64,000 nucleotides of DNA. It comes from Oxytricha trifallax. Lineage: Eukaryota > Ciliophora > Spirotrichea > Sporadotrichida > Oxytrichidae. The notes below the pieces were generated by a model that was given only the letters and a program-made list of their open reading frames with translations, was not told where the DNA came from and made no database searches. The position numbers and the translations under genes are program-made. The stretch covers positions 1 through 64,000 of the forward strand of contig ARYC01000571.1 in the NCBI GenBank assembly GCA_000711775.1, written 5' to 3'. Within the stretch, counting starts at the first letter, position 1; every line of letters starts with the position of its first letter. Shown here one piece after another: positions 12,675 to 23,049 of the stretch.

Positions 12675-13470
12675 TAAATGGCATAATCTTATGTTCATCC
12701 TTGAATCAACAAGGAACATGCTGCCTTATATCGACAAGACTTAGAAGCTCATTTAAAAATTAATAAAAGATGCAAGAGAAAATTTTTCACTATATTCAAT
12801 AAGAGTTGCTATTGTAGCTTACAGATTTCTTATTATATAAGATTCTTTTAAGATTTTAATATAATTTTTTTAAAAAAATATTTAAAACAGAGAAGCTAAA
12901 GACTCTATGGAAAATTATGAAATACTTAACTTTGTATCAATAGACGATACTTTATTTATAAAAAATTAATATTTTATGTTTATACTGATTAGAATCAAAA
13001 GATTAATGATTTCTTGAAATAATTAAAAGCTAAGGGAAATGAAGACTCATGTGTGGATGTTATTTTCAAAATTTGAATTTTCATTTTACTTTGCCAAAAT
13101 GTTTCTAATATATGAATAAAAGCAAAAAAGTTATACAATTAATATTTTTTACTGTTAGTAAATAAATTTATGAAAAACATAGACTTAAATGTTAAAATAA
13201 TCTTGCAAAAAATAAAAAGCCTTTTTATTATAAATACTGTGATGGTTTTTTTTTTATCAAAACATTACTAATAATATTTAAATAAAATTATAAAATTTTC
13301 ATCAATATTTAAATAAAAAAATTGTTAAATTGTAACTTTAATTATTTATTTTTTAAAATATTATTGGTGGGATAAGAAAAGCAACTTAGTTATTGAAAAA
13401 CATATAAGGATTGACTATAACCTTTTTATTTTCTGCTTATCCTTGCCATGGGAAGTAATATTACAAAAAA
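12675..13470 (+). CDS. Germline MDSs for a degenerate VWA domain (locus 1, N-terminal part)
   Basis: Four blocks on + align with the VWA gene at 25756. About 12685-12826 encodes MFILESTRNMLPYIDK..SIRVAIVAYR, 12893-12955 EILNFVSIDD, 12995-13066 INDFLKQLKAKGNEDSCVDVI, and 13362-13460 IGGIRKATQLL..FSAYPCHGK. The IES between VAY and the next block is at the same place as in the other two copies.

The metal-binding DxTxS motif seen in the relatives (DATSSM, DATLSM) is ESTRNM here, so metal binding is probably lost. I found no alpha-kinase blocks between this part and the RGG tail at 17735. This is either a shorter family member or a decaying gene. Block edges are approximate. Confidence 0.62.
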
Positions 13471-13712
13471 GGTAAAATTCTTTTGCATTTTAATTAAAAA
13501 TCTTGGCAATTTATGTTTCAATAATGCACAATAGATCTAACATTTTTTTCAAATGTTTTTTTAATTGAAAAAAGGGAAAACTTATAGATCAGTAATTATT
13601 TTTCTCCATTATATAAAAATAATGTAGAAATTATACAGTTGACTTTAACTTGTTACTATTTTAATAATTATAGAACAAATATAAATTTTTATGCTTTATT
13701 TATGCTCTTCCT

Positions 13713-15285
13713 GGGGGGGGTCTAAGTCGGTGCAAAATTTTTTTTCTCAAAAACATCAAAATCCCTAAGTCGGTGCATGATCAATTTTTGACATTCTTGA
13801 TATAAAGAGAATTAAGTGGATTGATCGTGGATTTTAGAAATATAAGCAAGTGAATATATGAAAAGTATCGTTTAAAGCATCAATATCAGTCTTAATGTCT
13901 TCTTAATTCTCCTCATCTTCTTGATTTTCAACTTTTCTTGTACTTGCTGAAATCACGAAGAATATTCAAGTTCCATTCCTGATCTTGTGGTCGTCAAAAC
14001 CCCCAGTGTTAGAGGTGCGGCTGCTGTAACCTCAGCTACTTCTAGGTTTGAGAGTACTGTATCAAGATTCTCGAAGAAGGAGGAGACTCCATTATGTTTA
14101 GTTAGAATTTAATGATTTTGAGATAATAAATAAATTAAATCATTCTTATTAAAACTTTTTAAGTTTTAAAGCTTAAATATAGGTGATTAAACTAATAGTT
14201 TTAATTTATAGAGAAATTTAATTAGAGATGTTTTTATTAATTTTAGAATGAAATTTAAAAATTAAAGCTAAGAATGATTTAATTTATTTATTATCTCAAA
14301 ATCATTAAATTCTAACTAAACATAATGGAGTCTCCTCCTTCTTCAAGAATCTTGATACAGTACTCCCAAACCCACAACTAGCTGAGGTTACAGAGCCGCA
14401 ATCGAACACTGGGGGTTTTCACGACCACAACATCAAGAATGGAACTTGAATATTTCGTGATTTCAGCAAGTACAAGAAAAGTTAAAATCAAGAAGATGAG
14501 GAAATTAAGAAAAAATTAAGCTGATATTGATGCTTTAACGATACTTTTCATATATTCACTTGATATATTTTAAAATCAGATCAACCCACTTAATTCTCTT
14601 CATTTTAACACCCTACCCCACATTAAAAGTATCATTACTAACTAAAATTTATGTCTCAGCTTCTGAATCGAACTCCTACATGAAATTTCGATCATAGGAC
14701 ACTTATAATATTACTACAAAAATATTTTTTCTGTGACAAATATTTGTTTAAGTAAAATAAAAAATATTATTTAATATTTTACAATAAGCAAAAAAATTGG
14801 GGATTAAGAACATCATAATTATTCGCTAATTTAATGATGTCTGGAATTAAAAAATTCCTACAAATTGATAATGCATTAAAAAAAAAGACAATTAATTGAG
14901 TCAATAGTTTTTATAAGGCAGACATCATTAAATTTAGCGAATAATTATGATAATCTTAATCCCCAATTTTGTTGCTTACTGTAAAATATTAAATAATATT
15001 TTTTATTTTACTTAAACAAATATATGTCACAGAGAAAAAATATTTTTGTAGTAATATTATAAGTGTCCTATGATCAAAATTTCATGAAAGACTACGATTC
15101 AGAAGCTGAGACATAAATTTTAGTTAGTAATGATACTTTTTATGTGGGGTAGGATGATAAAGTATATCAATAATGTCAAAAATTGATCATGCACCGACTT
15201 AGGGATTTTGATGTTTTTGAGAAAAAAAATTTTTCACCGACTTAGTATTTTAAAATATTTTTGCACCGACTTAGACACCCCCTCC
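13713..15285. mobile_element. Long inverted-repeat element with G-rich tip, about 1.57 kb
   Basis: Arms begin with a G run and TCTAAGTCGGTGC (left) and end with GCACCGACTTAGACACCCCC (right). CTCTTCC lies on both outer sides (13705 and 15286), a likely 7-8-bp target duplication. The left arm is mirrored about 14180-14250, but the right arm is interrupted by a second inverted-repeat element at 14607-15162. No coding sequence recognised. It lies in the gap after the VWA blocks of locus 1. Confidence 0.8.
14607..15162. mobile_element. Inverted-repeat element nested in the 13713-15285 element
   Basis: Ends CCTACCCCACAT and GTGGGGTAGG, with arms of about 240 bp that mirror each other around about 14870. 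It splits the right arm of the host element between CACTTAATTCTCTT and TATATCAATAATG, which are contiguous in the left arm. The insertion order is therefore clear: this element is the younger one. Confidence 0.8.
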
Positions 15286-16162
15286 CTCTTCCCTATCATG
15301 TCGCTGCTTACGAAACATATTTTTTCAATCATTATTCTGTATTGAAAATAAATCTTAATGGCTATTTCATTATTTAAAAAAGTTCAAAGAGTTACTTATG
15401 TTTAATAAAAAGTCTTGGCAAATACAAATAATAGAAATTAGAAACCATTGATTAAAACAAATACAAATAAGAAGAAACTAATAAAATTAGCTTTTTTTTA
15501 TTAAATATAAGTAGTTGAGAGTTATGATTTTTTAATTTTTATAAAATCAATTTTATTTTTTTTATTTATTATTTTTATATTAAATCTGCTATATTAATTG
15601 AATAAAACAATTTATTTATAAAATTCATGATCAAAAATACAGCTTGCATATTGAATTTATTTATATAGAGTAAAGTATTTTCAAACTATATAATATTTAA
15701 TATTAAAAAATTGAAAAAGATTAATAAATAATTATGAATCTATTTCAATCTATAAATTCATTAATTCATTAATTCTACAATAAATTCAATTAATACTTTA
15801 TTTAAATAAATTTTATTGACCTAAAAATATAAGTTCTTATAAAACGATCATAATTTAATTATATCATTGTTATAAATAGTTAATGAAATTAATTAATAGG
15901 TTATTAAGATATATTTTATTGAATTAATATCACAGTCTGTAGAGATATAAAGATAATTACTATGATTAAGTTCCAGAAAATACTCTAGAAAATTCGATCT
16001 AACAATATAAGAAGTTGAATTTTAAATAATATTTCAATTGCATTAGAATTACTTAGCACAATCATAAATATTAAATAAAAGATTCTTATTAATCAGATTT
16101 CTCTATTTATAATAGGTTATTTTATAAATGATAAGATGTTCAATATTATGTAACATAATTTT

Positions 16163-16335
16163 GGGGAAAAATTGTCTATCTATGAATTCGAATGGATGTT
16201 AAGAGAAATTTTATATCAAAACGATAGAAACGTATCTCCAGGACACCTTAAAGAATGTTTAAAAAATGAAAAAGCAATAAATTTACATGAATTGATGAGA
16301 AATTCTAATTTTTATATTTATATTATCTAAAGAAT
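16163..16335 (+). CDS. Unrecognised coding block (possible MDS)
   Basis: Open stretch on + reading GEKLSIYEFEWMLREILYQN and continuing with SPGHLKECLKNEKAINLHE. The codon composition is much less AT-biased than the flanks. It lies between the VWA blocks and the RGG tail of locus 1. I could not match it to a block of the 25756 gene, so it may be a locus-specific part or an unrelated small gene. Confidence 0.4.
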
Positions 16336-16339
16336 ATAT

Positions 16340-17730
16340 AAAATATAAGATACGGCAAGTATTTTACCCCTTCATTAATATTTGATTTAGTTAATAATTA
16401 AGAAATAGTTGTGAAAAACATGGGTTGTGCAAACTTTTTTTTTCAAGTAATAGCCCCATCATAAGTTATTGTTTAATTAAATTATGTTTAAATTCTGGGT
16501 GTTGACGTCCGTGCCTTCCACCAAAGTCAGGTCTTCTAGGTGCCGTTATGCCCTCCAAAACGGCAGTTTTTTTGATTTTTTATGGGAGGCCATGAAGTCC
16601 TTTGAGAGGATCTGACGGTGCTGGGAGGGCCTGATGTTTGTGGGAGGCCCTGACGTTGGTGGGAGGCCCAGACGGTGCTGGGAGGCACGGCAGTCAGCAC
16701 CCTAAATTCTAATTAAATTCAATAATTCAAAATGAATTTTCAAAACAAAAAATAATTTCTAGAGTCATAGCTATTCACCCCGAGCTCCCCACAATCAGAA
16801 TTTAAAAAGATTCTATACATTTATTTTGAAATATTAAATAACTGCTTATTTACTCAGAAGAAAACGAATAATTCTGATCTGATTACCTTAAATATATTTG
16901 AGGTTCACTTAAAACTAAGATGATTTACACATTATATTTTTCTATTAATCTTTATAAGACTCCATTAATCATTAAGAACGAAGATTAGGAAGTAAGAACA
17001 AATAAATATTATAATCAATTTTAATGTCGTAAGTTTATAATGTTTGAGTTTATTATTAAAACTGTTGGTAGAATGATATCCTTCCTTATGTAAATAAACC
17101 AATCAAGGTGCATTAAATGAATATCAACGTAATTACATATAAATCAGTCAAATATAATTTAATTTTATAATTTATTCATAACCTCCTACCTCTTGCCTTA
17201 AATGAAACATGGGGTTTTAACTTTAAAACCTCTATAGTAATAATAATTGTTATTTTTATAAAATTTATCAAATTTCTAATTTTCATTTATTTTTGTCTTA
17301 ATTGTATTTTTTCAAACTAAATAAAGAATTTATTAATGTTTATTACATAATAAATAAAAAAAGAACGTTAAGATTCAACAAGAAGAGAATATTACAAAGA
17401 AAAAATTAATTTAAAAAAAAGTATTTTGAATAATTCTTTTTATATAAATTAATATACAATATTTAAGCGAGATATTTTCTATAAAAGTTAATATTTTTAT
17501 AATTTAAAATTATAATTATAATCTGGCATGATAAATCGAGATATCAAAAGAAATTTATATAATTTATCATATTACTTTATTTTTTAACAAAAATATACAA
17601 AACTTGACTTTGTGAATAATTTTCTCAATAAATTAATATGTAAATAAAATTTAATTAAATTAAGAATATTTTAATATAAATAAATTGTGAAAACTAAATA
17701 AGGATTCATTATTATTGTTATTTATCAAAC
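16340..17730. other. AT-rich IES/spacer
   Basis: Apart from the GC-rich cluster at 16497-16706 I see no gene and no clear repeat here. Confidence 0.5.
16497..16706. repeat. GC-rich repeat cluster with inverted ends
   Basis: Largest of three related clusters. Its outer ends GGGTGTTGACGTCCGTGCC and GGCACGGCAGTCAGCACCC are inverted copies. Inside are tandem units such as TGACGGTGCTGGGAGGGCC, TGATGTTTGTGGGAGGCCC and TGACGTTGGTGGGAGGCCC. The inverted ends suggest that the clusters are a mobile or foldback unit rather than a plain satellite. Confidence 0.75.
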
Positions 17731-17734
17731 ATTA

Positions 17735-19332
17735 GGTAAAACAAAGCATTCATCAAATAAATCATAAAGCTTAAAATATCCAAGAAAACAAGCGATTTGT
17801 TAATTAAAAATTTAACAGTAAAGCCAATAATGGGTTCGGAGAAAACAAAACTATAAATAATGTTATCTTTATTTTAAAAAAATATGATATTTTAAATCAT
17901 AAAAGAGAGATTAAAAATAATAATAAATTTATTTTTAAATAATAATAATCAAATAATTTTTTGATTGAGTATATACAATAAAATGACGGAAATGATTTTT
18001 CTAAACATTTATTTATTAAAAGATTTATTTTAGTAAATTAAAAAGCTTATACCCAAAAATGGATATTTTTACTAAATATTAAAAATTTTAAATTAACATT
18101 AGTCTAAGAAATTGTTTGAAATAACGATTTTAAATAATAGCGTTTTATTTTTAAAATGTAAGTAAAATTTATTAATTTTTATATTAATTTATATTTTCAA
18201 CAGAAGAAGGATGCAAATGAATCAAAGCATTATTATTATCGACCAAAGTCAAAAGAGTAATAATAATAATATGGTAGTAGAGACAACAGCTTAAATAGAG
18301 GGAATAGCTAGACCAGAAAATCTAGATTTCAAGAGGAAGTAAAGCAACCTTCAGTTAATATCAATATACCAATTGATCAACTGCAAAAAATATTTAAATC
18401 AATAAGATAATATATAGACTTGATTAAATTTATAATATAGCATGATTATTAGAATGGAAAACTGACAGCTGAGGAATTACTTTAATAGTTGCTCTCTAAT
18501 TAGCAATAGTAAACTACAAAACCTTACCCCAGATAGAATAGCACTAATTATAGAGGTGGGTATAGAGGCAAAAACTTCATTCCTGGATACAATAGAGGGA
18601 ATAGGGGTAGAGGAAGAGGCGGACATTAAAGAGGAGGCTATTATTATAGGAATACATTTGATTGAGAAAATATAATTTTAAAAAAATAAAAAAGTACGAT
18701 ATTTGTGGCAGTTAATTTACAGGAAAAAAAGAGAGTATTGTACTTATTCGAGAGAATTCAAATTTAGCTGGGCTTTACTATTCAAAATCCAAAAACCCCT
18801 TAATGAGTTTTATATATACTTTGATTGATGAGGGTAATTTTGGAGATTAGGGTTTTTAATTAATTTCATTTTTTATGTTAGATTCAATGTCATTGATTAT
18901 TTTCATAATGGAGACTTTTATTCTTTTATACTTTGTCATCTCTAGATGTATATAAATATAATGTATAATTAAATCAGCGAAGAATATTTAAATTAATTTC
19001 CATTTTTTATTTATTTTAATTATTTAATTAAATTATCTAAATTTTATGAAAGCTTATTCTTTTAATTCATTGGCATTCCATTTCTTGGAATTCTTTGGTA
19101 CTTATATAGATAAATTTAGATTGATATAGCTAATAGTAAAATTCAGCTAATTTTGAATTCTCTATAAAACCAATACCATTTTTATAGGTTTCCAGATAGT
19201 TAACTGCCACGTATTTCGTACTTTATTATTTTATTATTAAAGTAATTTCCCAAATCAAATGGATTCCTACAATAATCGAGGGGAAACTCTAGATCTTAAT
19301 CAAGAGGTCATTCAATGGAAAGAACGAGATGA
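17735..19332 (+). CDS. Germline MDSs for the Q/N-rich RGG tail (locus 1, C-terminal part)
   Basis: Blocks about 17735-17865 (NIQENKRF, Q/N-rich), 18195-18400 (KHYYYRPKSKEQ; KQPSVNINIPIDQLQ) and 18430-19332 (NGKLTAEELL; NYRGGYRGKNFIPGYNRGNR; GRGRGGHQRGGYY; SRGNSRSQSRGHSMERTR then TGA at 19330-19332). RGG/RG boxes are typical RNA-binding or protein-interaction tails. The blocks match 40440-42062 closely. The last coding block is interrupted between RGGYY and SRGNS by a 629-bp TA element (18644-19272) that is absent from the 42-kb copy. That element would have to be removed precisely, as an IES, for the tail to be made. Confidence 0.72.
18644..19272. mobile_element. Palindromic TA element, family P1, inserted inside an MDS
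   Basis: Ends TTATAGGAATACATTTG and CAAATGGATTCCTACAA with TA on each side. The paralogous sequence at about 42001 reads CTATTAATCGAGGGG with no insert, which gives the empty site directly and confirms a TA duplication. The palindrome centre has been replaced by a TBE-end remnant (from 18783), making this copy 629 bp instead of about 415. Confidence 0.92.
18783..19120. mobile_element. TBE end remnant inside a P1 palindrome
   Basis: Begins CAAAATCCAAAAACCCC after ATT and continues with a subterminal sequence like that of E2 (TTAATGAG..TTTATA..CTTTGATT..AGGGT). No transposon gene and no second G4T4 end were found, so it is a truncated or solo TBE end. Its right limit is uncertain. Confidence 0.6.
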
Positions 19333-19739
19333 TCAATAACCAAAGTATTACCTTATAATTTCTTAATAAGTTTCCAAAATAGTATTATTATATCCAAGTT
19401 CATAATTAAATTTACATATTTAAAATACTACTATTGATCTTGAATGGCGATTATAGAATAAAATATTTAAGTTTAAATAGTTAATTATTTTTGGTTGAAT
19501 TTTCAAGCAATACAAATAATATTAACTTACTTGATCAAATCGTAAAGTTAAATTTATTATATAAATATGATAAATTGAATATAACAACCACTTGATTCAG
19601 ATATAGTTATAGATAATGAATGTAGTTAAATTATAAATTTTACTTAAGGAAACACAAGTTACTGATACTTTTAAAAATCTTATTAACGCTGTTTTATTCC
19701 TTTTTATAAGATTTTAAAATAAAAAATATTTTCTTTGAT

Positions 19740-20010
19740 AAAAATCTAGAAATGATTCGAGACTATCCAGATTTTTCAGTGGCAGATATATTATATGTTG
19801 AGAAGTTAAAGATAACTACTCAAAAATTGAAAATAGCTGAATAAGTATGAAGTTTGTATGAGATTATATTAAAAATTTTTGCATTCACAGTAAATAATCA
19901 TATATGTTAACGCAGGAAACAATGAAGAAATTTAGAAAAAAAGAATTTAAAAAGTAAGAAAAAGAATACTATTTCTACATAATAAATAAATTTTTGAATA
20001 TAATTCCTTA
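19740..20010 (+). CDS. Small gene X, copy 1 (germline MDSs)
   Basis: Reads RDYPDFSVADILYVEKLKI followed by TTQKLKIAEQ, then, after a short AT-rich gap, QQIIIYVNAGNNEEIQKK. The copy at 42475 reads LDYPDFSVADKQYVEKLQI. Amino acids are conserved while the surrounding DNA differs by many substitutions and indels, which supports coding. I do not recognise the protein. It follows the RGG tail on the same strand, so it could be either a separate small gene or a leftover exon block. Confidence 0.4.
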
Positions 20011-20273
20011 TAAAAGAATAAGTTTTGTCATAATGTTTGATGAATTCAATGAAAACATATCAAATTTCTATGGAAATTACACCAATATATGATCTTTCTT
20101 AAGATTATTAATATTTTTCATGATAAATATAAATTTAGATTACTTAAAAAATATTTTTGTTATAGAATTTTACAACAAAATGAAATTTAATCAAGCAAGT
20201 TTTCTATCAATAAAACTTATTCATAATCTTTTGTTTGCAATATATTTCTATCTTATTTATAATAAAATCTGAT

Positions 20274-20499
20274 AATTAAATTTAGAGCGAATTAATTAGA
20301 CTTACCTAACTTCAAATTTGGCAAAATCTAACAAAAGTATATTATAACATTCATTAAATAAAAAAAATATTTTCTTATATTTTTGAAATATTTTATCAGT
20401 AAATTTGTTATATTTATATTAATAATAGAAAGAGCATTTATAAATAATAATTAGATAATAATTAGGTTATTGTAAGGATTTATTTAGTATTTAATTAAA
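20274..20499. repeat. 226-bp block identical to 43000-43225
   Basis: Every base from AATTAAATTTAGAGCG to TTTAATTAAA matches the second copy without indels, including an eight-A run, while sequence on both sides differs at many positions. No reading frame or RNA fold is evident. Confidence 0.9.
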
Positions 20500-21419
20500 C
20501 ACTTTTTAAATATGTTAAAAATGATAAAATGGAAAAATTACAAATGCTTTTCCATTTAAAGATTATTCATGCTTATTCAAACTTTGAAATTAAATTAATG
20601 AATTTTAGAAATATAAAATGTTGCTTACAAATTTAATGAATCATCCCCATCATCATCGTTTCTTAATTTAAAATTTTCACAAATTATTATAAACTAATAA
20701 ATTTGATTTATCAATTTACCATAATAAATTATGATTAAATTAAAAATCACTAGACCTTGAATTAATTAATTTAAGGATTTAACTTTTCTAAGTTAAAATA
20801 ATTATGAAAAATATCGATCATAAATTTTTGAAAATAAAAAATTATTAAAATTCATCACTTAACGAAATAGTATTATAAAATTATATATTAAAATTATAAT
20901 GGATTAAATAGAAATTACCTATGATCAAAACCTCTTTGAATATATAGACATTTCTTTAAAAATAAACATAGAGTAAGTTCCTAAAATTCTCATTTATCTT
21001 ATTAAAAAGTATAATTTCACATTATTTTCACAATTTCTCTAATTATCTTCTAAAATACTCATATATTTTTAGACTTAGTGTATTCTGATTGCGCTACCTA
21101 ATATTCTCCTAATACACTAAGGAAAATTATATAATAAAAATTACCGATAATATATAATTAATACGACATCTACAGGGACACTGCGCTAAACAACAAACGA
21201 TTTCGAAAAATTTAAATAAATTTAGAATATATAATCACTAATTAATAACTAAATGAGATATATCTAATAGAAATGACAAAAATGGTCCTTTTTTATTTCA
21301 TTTTTCTCACATTAATCTAATTAAATTTAGTATAATATATATAAAGGCAGTTATCCTATTAATTTATTTTTAAAATTCCTTATTGTTTTCTATTTTATCA
21401 ATAATAGGGTATCGGTAAA

Positions 21420-21600
21420 TATTTTGATATGAATTTAAATAATAATTATTCGTTAAGAAGTTAGCAGAAACGGAAATAATAAACAGCTCTGTTATCTCTA
21501 CATTCTTACTCGTATAATGCTCTTTCTAGCCACTGTCTTTGTTTTTTACATGCTTTTCCAGTGTCTCTAGAGCTCTCAATTTACTGACTTTGTCACTCAT
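21420..21600 (-). CDS. Small gene Y, copy 1, first coding block
   Basis: On the reverse strand, ATG at 21600 gives MSDKVSKLRALETLEKH, then KNVEITELFIIS. The copy at 44436 reads MSDEVSKQRAQEALEKH. Conservation fades into AT-rich DNA after ITELF. The second coding block seen near 43280-43385 in copy 2 is missing at the equivalent place here (about 20575), so this copy is probably defective. Protein not recognised. Confidence 0.5.
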
Positions 21601-22059
21601 GCCAGTAATTATTGCTAAGATATAATGAGTTTAGATATGATTTTTGTAACTTAAAAATTTTAGTGAATAACTAGATGCTTTAGGAACACAATCTTTAGGA
21701 TTTCATTTTTATTTATCAATTTTCTATTATAAATTGAGAATATAATAAGTATCATTTTCAAAAATTACAAATAATCTCCATTTAAATTTAATCCACATTA
21801 ATTTAAATTTATTTTAATATGAATTCCACTATATTAAAATTATTTATTTATATTAATTAGAATACTAAATATACAGGTTTATAAATATTAAAATTAAACG
21901 TTTTAGTTAAAGAAGTTTTGAAACAAATAAATTTTCATATATTTATAAATATTAAGGATAAAATTCGTAGTAATACGTAATTCATAAAAAATATTTGTTG
22001 CAATGAGTATTTTTAACGTATATATAAATTCAATATTTAAAATATAAAATATTGAAGTA

Positions 22060-22690
22060 TTGATAAAGTATCAAACAAAAAGGTAAAATGAGATAATTTC
22101 AAAAATCAAATATATTCTTTATTATTTTAACAGTAATGTATTAGTAGCTAACTAATTTTAATTATTTATAGAAGACAAATATTGTTTCACTTATAAAAAA
22201 CATCAGCTAGGTCTAATGTGGCTCCTTCCTTTATTGAGTGTTGTTTCAGAATTGATTTGGTCTCTTCTTCTATTGGCCAATTCCGCCTTTTGAGATCTTA
22301 ACTCCGAGAGCTTTCTCTATCCTGTTGATGATACTAACTTGTATGCTGTTTCACCTGATTCGATATCCACAATTGTTCCAGTCTTCTCATTGAGAGCTTT
22401 AGCAAGTTGAGCCATCTCCTTCAATAATCTAACATTTTGGTGTTCCTTAGCGCAATCAAGAGAGATTTTCTCGTACTTTATTTCTTCTTCGTCATCATCT
22501 CTTAAATAGTCGAAATCTGCGATGCCAGTAGCTTGCTAAGTTTTTCCTTAACTTCGTTCCTCTCCATTTATTAATTTTATTATTTATAATTAAAATTAGT
22601 TAGTTACTAATACATTACAGTTAAAATAATAAACAATATATTTGATTTTGAAATTATCTTATTTTACCTTTTTATTTGATACTTTATCAA
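22060..22690. mobile_element. 631-bp TA element carrying a coding segment between 112-bp inverted repeats
   Basis: Left arm TTGATAAAGTATCAAA (22060) and right arm ending TTTGATACTTTATCAA (22690) are flanked by TA on both sides. The arms remain similar inwards for about 112 bp, to about 22172 and 22578. The interior (22203-22567) is protein-coding on the reverse strand and has a far higher GC content than the arms. Confidence 0.85.
22203..22567 (-). CDS. Coiled-coil protein segment inside a TIR element
   Basis: From ATG at 22567 the reverse strand reads MERNEVKEKLSK. Then, one frame over, it reads ADFDYLRDDDEEEIKYEKI, LKEMAQLAKALNEKTG, ESGETAYKLVSSTGQRKL and RRRDQINSETT, ending in TGA at 22203-22205. 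Charge and Leu/Ala spacing suggest coiled coil; no family recognised. The total length is not a multiple of three and a one-base frame change is needed near about 22520, so either a small intron or IES is hidden there or the copy is broken. It fills the space between the inverted repeats, so it moves with the element or was captured by it. Confidence 0.6.
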
Positions 22691-22926
22691 TAATATAAGA
22701 AGAGGATTAAGCCAAAGCGTCCACTTTAACTTTTAAGGATTTTGAAGGTATAAATCAGTTAGTTTCCTCTAAAAGATTTTAATTATTGGAAAATCTGTTT
22801 AATAACTTAATTTTGGAAATTAATAACAATTATATATGCTATAAATTGAAAAAGAGTATTTTATTTTTCTCATTAATTTTAAATGAAAGTACTTAATTTA
22901 ATTATAAAAAGATAAAGAAAGATAAC

Positions 22927-23045
22927 ATGAATGGGAATTCATCATTACAATCTTCACTCTCAATAATTAATTAAACCTAAAGAATAGATGTTTATCAATA
23001 ACAACCTTAATATTTACATTAAGGAGTTAATCATTTAATCATAAT
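22927..23045 (+). CDS. Possible first coding block of an unknown gene
   Basis: ATG at 22927 opens MNGNSSLQSSLSIINQTQ, then DVYQQQPQYLH, before AT-rich DNA. It is short and Q-rich, so support is weak. Confidence 0.3.
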
Positions 23046-23049
23046 AAAT

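Noticed and set aside
8942-16706. CRISPR array from the GC-rich repeats
   Set aside because: Units are contiguous and diverged, without unique spacers, and the organism is a eukaryote.
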